Positions 25,666-33,350 of a stretch of DNA of 64,000 nt are shown piece after piece. Numbering within the stretch: position 1 is the stretch's first letter; every line of letters begins with the position of its first letter. The DNA comes from Cupriavidus pauculus. GTDB taxonomy: Bacteria; Pseudomonadota; Gammaproteobacteria; Burkholderiales; Burkholderiaceae. The stretch lies in contig NZ_VZOW01000018.1 of assembly GCF_008801835.1 (NCBI RefSeq), positions 1 to 64,000 of the forward strand. The letters run 5' to 3'. A program made the translations under genes and the position numbers. Under the pieces are notes generated by a model. The model did not search any database, had not been told where the DNA came from, and worked only from the letters and a program-made list of their open reading frames with translations.

Positions 25666-26382
25666 ATGACCGAAATGACTATTCTCTCGGATGCGCTGGC
25701 TATCTTGCGAGCATTGGAAGCGCACCTCATTGATCGCGTGGAATCGCCTTGGCGGCTAATCGCAGCCCTTCAACGATACGTCTACTTTCCCCTCCGCTTT
25801 CTGTGGTTGGGTGTACGTGCGAAGCTCTCCGTGGTATCACTTTGGGGTCTGTTAAATGGCGGATTGTTTATGGCCAGTGTTTGGATTGTCCATTGGCTTG
25901 GATTGGACAATCAGATGCTGGCGCAGGGTATTCCATTTCTGTGTACGCTTGCTGCGCTGGTGATGGTCGTCTTCTCATTGCCGAGCACCTACGGAGCCGG
26001 AGAGATAAGTGACGACACTGTCCTCTTCGTAGTGCGCCATCTAGGCGCGCGGGAACTCGCTAGCGATGCAGACGTCGAGACACTGAAGAAAACCATTAGG
26101 CCATTCGAGGAGCGGGCGCGAGCTCGTATCGTCGCCATGAAGTGGCTCACGGGATTGATCGTGGCATGGTTCAATTACTCATGGGGGAAGGCGTTAAACG
26201 CCACGCCGGACTCAGTTCTCTCGGCTGTGGGTGTCGTCGTTGGTTTGGCTTGCGTATCAATGGTGGCTTATCTCCTGGTATGGGGCTATGAGGCAGCGGT
26301 GAACAAGCTATTCCAAGCGATTGAGCTTGGCGGCAACGAATACTGCAGACGACTGCGCACGCCGCAACGCCCGTCAGCCTAA
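25666..26382 (+). CDS. Small integral membrane protein, unknown function
   Basis: From ATG 25666 the protein is 238 aa (the frame is open further upstream to 25291 but that part does not look coding). It starts MTEMTILSDALAILRALEAH. Hydrophobic spans follow: SLWGLLNGGLFMASVWIVHW, PFLCTLAALVMVVFSLP, a shorter one at MKWLTGLIVAWFNYS, and VLSAVGVVVGLACVSMVAYL. A soluble loop with ETLKKTIRPFEERARARIV separates the second and third. No enzyme motif is seen. Standing between two nuclease-type genes, it could be a membrane effector or an unrelated passenger; there is no evidence that it shares a transcript with them. Confidence 0.6.
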   Translation: MTEMTILSDALAILRALEAHLIDRVESPWRLIAALQRYVYFPLRFLWLGVRAKLSVVSLWGLLNGGLFMASVWIVHWLGLDNQMLAQGIPFLCTLAALVMVVFSLPSTYGAGEISDDTVLFVVRHLGARELASDADVETLKKTIRPFEERARARIVAMKWLTGLIVAWFNYSWGKALNATPDSVLSAVGVVVGLACVSMVAYLLVWGYEAAVNKLFQAIELGGNEYCRRLRTPQRPSA

Positions 26383-26737
26383 GTCGTTTCGGCGGAAGTC
26401 GCTTGCATGCCACGGGGTAGTGTTCCATGATCGGCCGCTGGGTTGCAGCGCGCGAATGTCCGTTCTCGGTCGTTCCGTCCGTCGACCCTCAGCGCGAGAT
26501 GAAGGTGGTGGGGCAATAGTTGTACCAACACGTTGCCCCGGTGCGCGCACAGGCCGCAGCGACAGTCATAGGCGGCCGTTCGCCGCCGGCGGTTAGGCGT
26601 GCCGTTGTAATGGGTAGAACCGGTGGCAGCCGGCGCATGGACTTTCGCATCTTTGTGTGCGCCTGATGCTGGGCGCTTGTACTCGCCCGCCAGTGAAATG
26701 CGAAAAGAATAGCCATCGAAAGTATCGAAGGGATAGT
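26383..26737. other. Intergenic, no gene seen
   Basis: About 355 bases, GC-rich in the first part. The open frames on both strands lack recognisable protein sense. A GAAGGGA ribosome binding site at 26727-26733 precedes the ATG at 26738. Confidence 0.4.
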
Positions 26738-28837
26738 ATGGACGTCGAACTCATCAAGAAGCTCATCAAGGCCTTAAACTGGAAGAAACTTGATGCGCAT
26801 TTGCTGGAGTCGCCACTGTCTGAGGATGATGTCGAGAATTTGGTAAAGGAGGTCTATCACTCGGACTCCATGGTTCGCAGACGCCCCAACGACACCGGTA
26901 TGCGACGGAATCAATTCCTTGACGCGCTGGAAAGCCGGCTGAGGAGCTCCGGTTTCACGGACGCAGTCGAGGCCATCAGCGACATGCGGATTGAATTCGA
27001 GGCAATCGACACAGGGTACGCCGCGGTCTTCGAATCAGAACGCCTACTACCAACCAGTCAATGGACTGGACCCCAGCGAATTGCTGCGACGTTGACAATG
27101 CTCCAGAGCGCTGCCAAGAAAATTCACGCAGATATTGGACGTTCCTTGACGGGTGTTCCGGCGCTCATACCAGAACCCGTGATTTCGGATCTGGACGGCA
27201 ACCGGTACAACCCCAACGCGGTGGTCCACAACCTCGCGGCAGCTGCCTTCAACATCTTCATGATGGAAGCCTACCGTGAGAACTACTTCAACGTCGAGGA
27301 TGAGATCGTTATGCCGGCGCTCCCGGCGATGGCCGAGAGGGAAGCGGAACCAATCGTCGGCAACTATGCGACAGCGCATCTGTGGAAGTTGTGGAAAAAC
27401 GTCGACGAGAAGACTCGCTTCTTGGCAGGCCAGATAAAAGTCATTCACGACAAGCCCATTTGGGTCGGTTCTAACGACAAGAGGCTGGAGGATGTCGATA
27501 CAACTCTTGAATTCGAGGCTAACCTCGAGGCCGAAGCGCTTGTAGTCATAGCCGGCGAGCGGTTTGATGAGCGTCAACGGCAGACCTTGTTCCGCTTAAT
27601 CACTGAGACTAATCTCAGCAGTAAGGTAGCACTGAATTCTGACGCGACAGTAGATCTCCCGCCGGCTAGTTTTCTTTCCATTGAAGAGGGACATGCAGCC
27701 GAGGGTCTTCACAACGCTCTTTCCGTTGACATTCAGACTTCACGAATACAGGGCGTGCAACTCACTGTCGGCGAGTTGCTAAGAGGTTTTGCATCGCTTC
27801 AGTTGATGAGCGCGCAGCACATCAATAAAGCAGGCGACGTGTTCCAAAAGCTGACTCGCGCAGAGTTGGAGAGCACTCTCGGCCGCTGGGGTCTTTCGTA
27901 TCCGGCAGTTGACAGTTTCCTCGGTATAGCCACATTCAAGCGATCTAGCCGAGATCTCTATGACTGCCCACTGATCCGTTGCGCTGACGAAACGTTTATG
28001 CTTTTCGGATGGACCATGGCTCAAGCTGATCTCCTAAAGCTCGTGCTGTCCAGCATCAGCAGCCAAGACGGCGACATCGAAGATAAGGGTAATCTCTTCG
28101 AGAGACGCATTCTGAGTATGTTCCGCGAGTGGAAGTTCGACGCTCAGAACATTTTAACCAAGCGTGGCCCGAGCAATGAAATGTTCGACTACGACGTGGC
28201 TTTCACTTGGGGCGACTATGCATTCTTCTTCGAGTGTAAGAACCGTAGTTTACCGGGCGACAGCCCCATCGCCATTCACTACTACAATCACACGGTTCAG
28301 TCACATATCAAGCAAGTCCGTCGCCTTCGAAAGGGCCTGGACGACTATCCTGAAATTTTGTCTGAACGAATTCCGAACGCCGTCGGTAAAAAGCGTGTGT
28401 TCTGTGTGCTCAATTCACTTCCCTATGCGCGCCCACCCGTTGACGGAATCTACTTTGCAGACGAGGGATTGATTCGGCGATTCTTCGATTCACCAAGTAT
28501 CGGCGTCAACACGGCTCCGCTAAGCAAAGAGTCCACTGCGCCAAGAATGCGTATGGAGCTTGCTCGGCTGTGGAAGGGCGCAGCGCCGACTCCCGAGGAA
28601 TTCGTCCAGTACCTGTCGGATCCACCGCAGCTCAAGATCGCCGCGGCGCACTACCACAAGAAAGCGCGAGCCGAATTGCTTTCGAGGAATGTGGTAACGA
28701 CGATCGTCGATCTACAACGCGAAGCGATGGAAATCGATCAGGTAATCGCAGCATTTCTGAAAGAGGGGGGCGCCCTGTGGGAAGCTCCCGCGCAAGATTT
28801 CGAATCCGCGCGATTGGCGCCCGACGACTGCACTTGA
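26738..28837 (+). CDS. PD-(D/E)XK-type nuclease-domain protein, unknown function
   Basis: From ATG 26738, behind a GAAGGGA site, this is a 699-aa soluble protein starting MDVELIKKLIKALNWKKLDA. The first ~430 residues have no motif I recognise. The C-terminal third contains the order GNLFERRIL, EMFDYDVAFTWGD and YAFFFECKNRSLPG. That is an E, then D, then ExK pattern of the PD-(D/E)XK nuclease superfamily, at about residues 455-510. A further block, KKRVFCVLNSLPYARPPVDG, follows. The gene is probably monocistronic and converges with the metallopeptidase gene. Placement in a nuclease-rich island suggests a role in defence or DNA processing, but the substrate is unknown. Confidence 0.55.
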   Translation: MDVELIKKLIKALNWKKLDAHLLESPLSEDDVENLVKEVYHSDSMVRRRPNDTGMRRNQFLDALESRLRSSGFTDAVEAISDMRIEFEAIDTGYAAVFESERLLPTSQWTGPQRIAATLTMLQSAAKKIHADIGRSLTGVPALIPEPVISDLDGNRYNPNAVVHNLAAAAFNIFMMEAYRENYFNVEDEIVMPALPAMAEREAEPIVGNYATAHLWKLWKNVDEKTRFLAGQIKVIHDKPIWVGSNDKRLEDVDTTLEFEANLEAEALVVIAGERFDERQRQTLFRLITETNLSSKVALNSDATVDLPPASFLSIEEGHAAEGLHNALSVDIQTSRIQGVQLTVGELLRGFASLQLMSAQHINKAGDVFQKLTRAELESTLGRWGLSYPAVDSFLGIATFKRSSRDLYDCPLIRCADETFMLFGWTMAQADLLKLVLSSISSQDGDIEDKGNLFERRILSMFREWKFDAQNILTKRGPSNEMFDYDVAFTWGDYAFFFECKNRSLPGDSPIAIHYYNHTVQSHIKQVRRLRKGLDDYPEILSERIPNAVGKKRVFCVLNSLPYARPPVDGIYFADEGLIRRFFDSPSIGVNTAPLSKESTAPRMRMELARLWKGAAPTPEEFVQYLSDPPQLKIAAAHYHKKARAELLSRNVVTTIVDLQREAMEIDQVIAAFLKEGGALWEAPAQDFESARLAPDDCT

Positions 28838-28916
28838 GCGGATATCTGCTTCGGGTCCGGTCAGAGCCGGTCGCGGGCCAGTGGCGTTCTATCCGTCTGA
28901 GTCCAATCAAAGGCAG

Positions 28917-29126
28917 TCAGTCGAACACAGTCAAATGAGCGTGGGCCCAAGCCACGCGAATCCGCTTGCGCACCGCCGGGCTCGCATTCGCGATTCCCAG
29001 GACGAGGGCCCCGAGCAACCAACCCTGTCGAAAACCCGCGATGGCCGAGTACTCGAGATACTTCTCGAAGTACGCATGTAGTCGCTGCAAGGGTGGTAGA
29101 GACGGATATTGGCTTTGTGTGTACAG
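28917..29126 (-). other. In-frame coding continuation beyond the amber stop of the metallopeptidase gene
   Basis: Directly after the TAG at 29127-29129 the same minus-strand frame stays open for 69 codons to a TGA at 28917-28919. The codons encode LYTQSQYPSLPPLQRLHAYF, then EKYLEYSAIAGFRQGWLLGA, and end AWAHAHLTVFD. The sequence has normal protein character, including a likely terminal helix. It would lengthen the peptidase from 332 to 402 residues if TAG were sense or read through. The simplest reading is a nonsense mutation in a formerly longer gene. Confidence 0.7.
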
Positions 29127-30125
29127 CTACTGGTCAAGCCGATGGCCGGCGATGAAAGCGTCGAAGGGCGTATCCAGGTTCGTGAAGTCCAGCACATCCT
29201 GAGGAGACAGTTCCAATTCTCGGAGAATGTCATCGAGAGGCGCATGGAAGTTCGCGATGGCGAGCTTTCGCATGTAGAGCGGCCTATACAGCAGCTTTAA
29301 TGCAAGTGGGATGCTGAAGAGCTTTTCCACGGGTAGGCAATAGGTTTCAACCAAGGGACGGTCTTCAAAAGGCCGAAGGAGCGCCTCCAATGTCGCCAAG
29401 GAGTAGCAATCGGCTTCCTTGAACGCCGCGAAACGCTCCGTTTTAAGGGCGTCCTTCGCCTTCCTGGTGCCACCGTCTGCAGTGAAGATGTACTGAGTTG
29501 CTAGGTAAGCTGGTAGAAATGCAGCGAGTGCGCCTTGCCTGCGAGTTGGGTTCCCATAGGCAAGGAGGTGATGAAACTGAGCGTAGTACGCCGTGGTTTC
29601 CGATACGATCGGGCGATTGAACAGACACCAGTCAGTATCAAGCTGTCGGCGAAGCGTGAACTCTGCGGCGTGGCCAAGTTCGTGTGCGACCAGATCGTAT
29701 GACTGGAAACCAGAGTTCGGAAGCACTACCACGTGCTCGTCAATGCCGCAGCTCAGCGCCATCGCCTCTGCGAGTTCGCCCCCGGCTAGCTCGGCCAAAA
29801 CCTCCGGAGGAACCCGCAGGAGCGTGGTATTGCTGAGATCCACGCCATACAGGTTTCCTACGAATTCCTTTAGCTCTTCGAAATTCTCGCACGTAACGCG
29901 GTCCTCCAGCGCCATCGCATTGGTCGCTGCTATTTGGCGGATCGTCCTCGCGCCGAGGTCAGCTGCAGCCAAGTATGTAGGAATGGTGCCAGGTGGAACT
30001 AGCATGCCCGTGGCCCGCAGCGCATTTACCTTCTGTACCTGTGCGGCATGCGCGGCAGCCAGATCTCCAGCTAGCAGCGCCTGCTTACGCGCTCTCTCCG
30101 ACTTGAATACCTTCTCTCTGAGCAT
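29127..30125 (-). CDS. Gluzincin-type zinc metallopeptidase (M3-like), probably truncated by a TAG codon
   Basis: On the minus strand from ATG 30125 this is 332 aa. An ATG six bases earlier (30131) touches the GAGGA ribosome binding site, so the second ATG has the better spacing. The protein contains SYDLVAHELGHAAEF, with the HExxH zinc motif. About 25 residues later RPIVSETTAYYAQF supplies a likely third zinc-ligand glutamate, as in M3-type oligopeptidases. The N-terminal ~60 residues are helical and basic. No signal peptide is present, so it is cytoplasmic. It ends at a TAG, beyond which the frame continues for 69 codons. It is convergent with the PD-(D/E)XK gene. Substrate unknown; proteases of this type do occur as defence-island effectors. 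Confidence 0.65.
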   Translation of the reverse strand: MLREKVFKSERARKQALLAGDLAAAHAAQVQKVNALRATGMLVPPGTIPTYLAAADLGARTIRQIAATNAMALEDRVTCENFEELKEFVGNLYGVDLSNTTLLRVPPEVLAELAGGELAEAMALSCGIDEHVVVLPNSGFQSYDLVAHELGHAAEFTLRRQLDTDWCLFNRPIVSETTAYYAQFHHLLAYGNPTRRQGALAAFLPAYLATQYIFTADGGTRKAKDALKTERFAAFKEADCYSLATLEALLRPFEDRPLVETYCLPVEKLFSIPLALKLLYRPLYMRKLAIANFHAPLDDILRELELSPQDVLDFTNLDTPFDAFIAGHRLDQ

Positions 30126-30141
30126 GCGCATTCCTCACGAG

Positions 30142-30267
30142 TTAATTTCTCGGGATTCTACCCGTCAGGCCATGTGCCTTCCCCCGGGGAAACTGGTGAG
30201 AAGAAACACATTCTTTCGAGCCACCTCGTCTGGCTTCATTTTCCAGGGCGACTGTGCCCTCCCGCAT
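30142..30267 (-). CDS. Possible small protein or remnant upstream of the metallopeptidase gene
   Basis: On the minus strand the frame from ATG 30267 reads MREGTVALENEARRGGSKEC and ends at TAA 30142-30144, 41 residues, 17 bases before the peptidase start. The frame is open further upstream without an ATG (QEDVLPVGKSQIKA), which suggests the tail of a longer lost gene. No family recognised; low confidence that it is expressed. Confidence 0.25.
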   Translation of the reverse strand: MREGTVALENEARRGGSKECVSSHQFPRGKAHGLTGRIPRN

Positions 30268-30355
30268 CGCCTTGATCTGCGACTTTCCAACCGGAAGTAC
30301 GTCCTCCTGTGCCGCATCCAGGCTCGATAGACAACATCAAAGGAGGGGAGAAATC

Positions 30356-30478
30356 ATGGAAACAGCTTCGGAAGTCAGGGTGTTCGGAGTACTGCTGGCC
30401 CTGCCGGTACAGGGTAGAGGTAGCGACGAGCATGGCGTAATTCCTTCGTATCCGGTTGGGTCTGAGCGAGTAGGTTGA
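30356..30478 (+). CDS. Possible 40-residue protein with a near-ideal ribosome binding site
   Basis: ATG 30356 is preceded by AAAGGAGGGGAGAAATC, about as strong a Shine-Dalgarno site as occurs in this window. The reading frame METASEVRVFGVLLALPVQG continues to a TGA at 30476-30478. No family is recognised. It could be a small protein, or the start of a gene whose body was replaced. Confidence 0.3.
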   Translation: METASEVRVFGVLLALPVQGRGSDEHGVIPSYPVGSERVG

Positions 30479-30501
30479 CTATCTGAGTGCCTTTGTGTAC
30501 C

Positions 30502-30519
30502 AACTTCAATCTCGCGTAC
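30502..30519. repeat. Short direct repeat, left copy
   Basis: AACTTCAATCTCGCGTAC recurs at 30655-30672 with one substitution (17 of 18 identical, by hand). It lies in the AT-rich junction beside the Tad locus and may be an attachment-site or transposon-end repeat. Confidence 0.5.
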
Positions 30520-30654
30520 GCGGCTCCGGCCGCCAGGCATTGAAAATGCGGAATGATTGTGGATCATTCGAATCATAATTGTAGTGTGATGATCCTAAGT
30601 TATTGATTATTTAAAAATTTTTAGGGTGAGCTAAAATTGGTACGTACTCGTGCA

Positions 30655-30672
30655 AACTTTAATCTCGCGTAC
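30655..30672. repeat. Short direct repeat, right copy
   Basis: AACTTTAATCTCGCGTAC, 17 of 18 bases the same as 30502-30519. It lies inside the coding-like tail that continues in frame after tadG (minus-strand reading WYARLKF), as expected if an island had duplicated the end of a gene. Confidence 0.5.
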
Positions 30673-30776
30673 CACCGTTTGTGGCGGAACAATAAGGCGG
30701 TCCAGAACCATCGCTCTGCCATCGATTTGACCGAGGGGTGCACGGTCCCCCCGTCGGCAAGCGTGACCGCGTAGCT

Positions 30777-32093
30777 TCATTGAGAAATACGCAGAATTTC
30801 AGAGGCCAACTTCGAGAAGCAAGGCCGCAAATCGTTGATGGTCTTTGCGTAGCAATAGATGCCACTCGGTTGTGCCTTGTTATACGCTGAAGCATCTGGG
30901 GTATTTGCCATGTTTTTGAGAAGGTCAGCGTCAAATCCACCATTGCCATCCAGACCGAGTGTGAAGATGTAGACGCCTTGGTCGCGCAACGACGACGCCA
31001 TCGCCAATGGCACGTTGGTGGACGCGTTGGCAACGTTTGTGGCCAGATTTCCACCGCTTGTCGATGACGTCACGGTATTTGGCGTACTGCCAACGATCTT
31101 GAACTCGGTATCAGTAGGATTGTGCGCGTTGTAGTAGGCGGGCATTTGCGCCGGTGCCTTGTTGTTCGACACGCTGTTGCAATTTCCATTCAGAGTGGAG
31201 TCTTGCTGATCAATCGCGAAGTATCCGTCAACGCCTCCTGCCGACGTGATGCCGCCCGTGCAAGTGTTGCCATTCTTCGTCTGGTAGGCCGCCGCAATGG
31301 TATTGGGTTGACCGTCCGAGAAAAAGACAATTACCCGCAGGCTGGATCGGCTGGTTTGCGGGATGCTGTTCAACTGCGAGCGCGCCTGCCATAGCCCTTC
31401 CGCGTAATTGGTGTTGCCGCCGTTCGGAAGGTTGGTAATGGTGCTTTGCATCGTCGGCCGGTCGAAGCCTCGGGCAGACGTGCGGATCGCAATATCCGAC
31501 ACGGCGCCGGAGGAGAAATGCACCAAACCGACGCGATCGGTAGAGGGGCTGAATTGGTTCAGGAAGCTGTTCGCGTTGCTGCGCACGGTACTCCAGACTG
31601 GGCTCATGGAACCGGACGAGTCGATCACGAAGATCATGTCCAGATCTTTGCGAATCGTCGTGGATGCCGCCGCCACCACCACGTTGTTGAAGCCGAGCAC
31701 CTTCATCAGCGATAGCGGCATCGAAGCGGTTGCCGACACGGCGATGGTGACCTTTCCCTGGTCGAAGGTCACACTTGTCGCGTTGAGGGTAGGCGTGCCG
31801 CGCAGATAGCCATTTGGGAAGTTTGCATTGAAGAAATCCGTTGCTGCCTGGCGCGCTGCGGCGGTCTGCTCGGCTTGTGTCGTGCCGTTGGTGACTGCGC
31901 GGGCGGCTGCCACCGCGGCCGAATCGACGGCGGCATTCAATCGCGCTTTGGTCACGTAGGACATTCCGCCATCGATCCCGAGACCGACGATACCAAGCAA
32001 GCCAATCATCAGCACACCGGCAATCATCGTGATCTGCCCACGCTGCCGCTGAATACGTAGATGTGGACGCGTGCCGAACTTGATGGATGTCAT
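30777..32093 (-). CDS. tadG: TadG-like pilus assembly protein with von Willebrand A domain
   Basis: This 438-aa protein starts at ATG 32093 behind a G-rich ribosome binding site. The N-terminus has the TadE/TadG-type membrane segment, RGQITMIAGVLMIGLLGIVG, followed by the TadG signature GIDGGMSYVTKARLNAAVDS. The central and C-terminal part is a vWA domain with the MIDAS motif as FVIDSSGSMSP and a downstream VIVFFSDGQPN. In Tad systems TadG is an envelope-anchored accessory protein of Flp pilus assembly. It is the last gene of the minus-strand tad operon, 19 bases after the TadE-like gene. Its frame continues in sense beyond the TGA for 51 codons, which may be unrelated. Confidence 0.9.
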   Translation of the reverse strand: MTSIKFGTRPHLRIQRQRGQITMIAGVLMIGLLGIVGLGIDGGMSYVTKARLNAAVDSAAVAAARAVTNGTTQAEQTAAARQAATDFFNANFPNGYLRGTPTLNATSVTFDQGKVTIAVSATASMPLSLMKVLGFNNVVVAAASTTIRKDLDMIFVIDSSGSMSPVWSTVRSNANSFLNQFSPSTDRVGLVHFSSGAVSDIAIRTSARGFDRPTMQSTITNLPNGGNTNYAEGLWQARSQLNSIPQTSRSSLRVIVFFSDGQPNTIAAAYQTKNGNTCTGGITSAGGVDGYFAIDQQDSTLNGNCNSVSNNKAPAQMPAYYNAHNPTDTEFKIVGSTPNTVTSSTSGGNLATNVANASTNVPLAMASSLRDQGVYIFTLGLDGNGGFDADLLKNMANTPDASAYNKAQPSGIYCYAKTINDLRPCFSKLASEILRISQ

Positions 32094-32112
32094 GGCGTCT
32101 CCCCCCCGTGGC

Positions 32113-32781
32113 TCAAAACGTCGTGGACGAATAGAGATTGGGACCTAGCGTGGGCATCTTGAGCGTACCCATCGTCAGCCCCTGAAAAAACATGTTGAAG
32201 CTGTACCAGGTCTCCACTACGTAGATCACTTGGCCATCCGAGAGCTTCCCCGTCATGGCATTGGCGGTAGGAGAAGAGGTTCCAGGCGAGGGCAGGTTCC
32301 GGCACGAGCCATCGCTGCTCGCGTAACTCCCGCAGCCATAGACCTTGCTGGCGGGCGCGCTGCCGCCGATGCCCCAGCCATCCGTCCAGCGGTACTGCTC
32401 GATGACGATATTTCGGACGGTGCAGTTCGTGCCGCTCTTATTGCAGTTCTCTGCATTGCCCATCACCTTGGTGATATAGATCATCCCGCGCTGCCCCATG
32501 TTGAGCGGAGGGGTCGTCTGCGCAAGAGAATCCATGATCGTCTGCGGCAGTTGAGAGGTGCGGGACGCCAGGCTCGCTCCCTCACGGGTCAGGTTCACCA
32601 AAATCAGGTTGGCCTGGATGGCGCGGGCGAAGTCGATGACCGGCAAGGTCAGAAAGATGAAGATGGGCAGCAGGATGCCGAACTCGATGGCCGCGATGCC
32701 ACGCATTGTTCTGCGCGCAGGCGGCACGCGCGGCTTCGACGGGCGCCTTGTGGGCCGGAGGGTCGCATTCGTGGCATTCAT
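32113..32781 (-). CDS. TadE/TadF-like minor pseudopilin
   Basis: From ATG 32781 (GCGAGGA ribosome binding site) the protein is 222 aa. After a basic leader it shows RGIAAIEFGILLPIFIF: a Gly, then Glu at +5, then a hydrophobic stretch, as in TadE/TadF pseudopilins processed by the TadV peptidase. The C-terminal ~150 residues are a secreted-type domain with several cysteines (ENCNKSGTNC, GCGSYASSDGSC) that could form disulfides. It is larger than the neighbouring TadE and probably fills the TadF place in the operon. The distance to TadE is 25 bases. Confidence 0.85.
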   Translation of the reverse strand: MNATNATLRPTRRPSKPRVPPARRTMRGIAAIEFGILLPIFIFLTLPVIDFARAIQANLILVNLTREGASLASRTSQLPQTIMDSLAQTTPPLNMGQRGMIYITKVMGNAENCNKSGTNCTVRNIVIEQYRWTDGWGIGGSAPASKVYGCGSYASSDGSCRNLPSPGTSSPTANAMTGKLSDGQVIYVVETWYSFNMFFQGLTMGTLKMPTLGPNLYSSTTF

Positions 32782-32806
32782 GGCAGTCCTCGCTTGTGGT
32801 CGCACC

Positions 32807-33292
32807 CTAAAAAGCCTCGTTGCGCATCGTGGCGGCGACGCTGAACTTGTATTTCCCGCCCGTGGCCTGGTAGAACGCCGCCACCACGGGCGTCAGCAAG
32901 GGCCAGTTGCACGTCACCTGGATCACCACAATGTCGCCCGCGTTGCCGAACATGCCCGCACCATTTGGCTGCGACGACCCGTTAACCCAGGTCGTGACCT
33001 GAGCGTTGGACATGTCGAATACGCCTAGCGAGGTATCGTGGATTTTCTCAAGCACCGCGCGATAGCGTTGCGGCGCGCTGGCGTTCGGATCGAGGTTCGC
33101 CTGGCCAGTCACCGCATATCGTGCGCCCTCGCGGACAGCGTGCTGCATCGTCAGGTTGGCCCACATCATCATGCCGAAATCGACAACCGAGAACAGCAGC
33201 AGGAAGAATATCGGGGCCACCAGCGCAAACTCGACGGCACTGGCACCGCGTTGCCGTCCTGTCCGAAACGGAAACTTCAGTCGTTGGCGCAT
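32807..33292 (-). CDS. tadE: TadE-like minor pseudopilin
   Basis: From ATG 33292, with a GAGGGAGA ribosome binding site, this is 161 aa. The pseudopilin signature RGASAVEFALVAPIFFLLLF follows a short basic leader, with the cleavage-site Gly and Glu at +5. MQHAVREGARYAVTG is the conserved TadE segment after the membrane helix. TadE is cleaved by the prepilin peptidase and takes part in Flp pilus assembly. The open frame starts further upstream, but this ATG gives the normal TadE length and spacing. Confidence 0.9.
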   Translation of the reverse strand: MRQRLKFPFRTGRQRGASAVEFALVAPIFFLLLFSVVDFGMMMWANLTMQHAVREGARYAVTGQANLDPNASAPQRYRAVLEKIHDTSLGVFDMSNAQVTTWVNGSSQPNGAGMFGNAGDIVVIQVTCNWPLLTPVVAAFYQATGGKYKFSVAATMRNEAF

Positions 33293-33350
33293 GATGGTCT
33301 CCCTCTTTTTGCCTTGTCCGTTTGCGACGTCGCGATCGTTTGCAAAAGGC

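Larger units (their letters stand above)
30132..30776. other. Junction between the accessory region and the Tad locus
   Basis: About 645 bases, AT-rich from 30540 to 30660, with small possible frames listed separately. It includes an imperfect direct repeat (30502-30519 and 30655-30672) and an inverted repeat GAATGAT/ATCATTC at 30551-30569. In frame beyond the tadG stop, 30621-30776 encodes a protein-like tail (MAERWFWTALLFRHKRWYAR). No intact large gene is present. The composition change and the repeat suggest an island boundary. Confidence 0.4.

Noticed and set aside
29593..30330. 245-codon plus-strand frame opposite the metallopeptidase
   Set aside because: Ser-rich antisense of a gene with an HExxH motif. 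No start site or family.
30502..30672. CRISPR array suggested by the two similar 18-base repeats
   Set aside because: Only two copies with a 135-base gap, no spacers of regular length and no cas genes.
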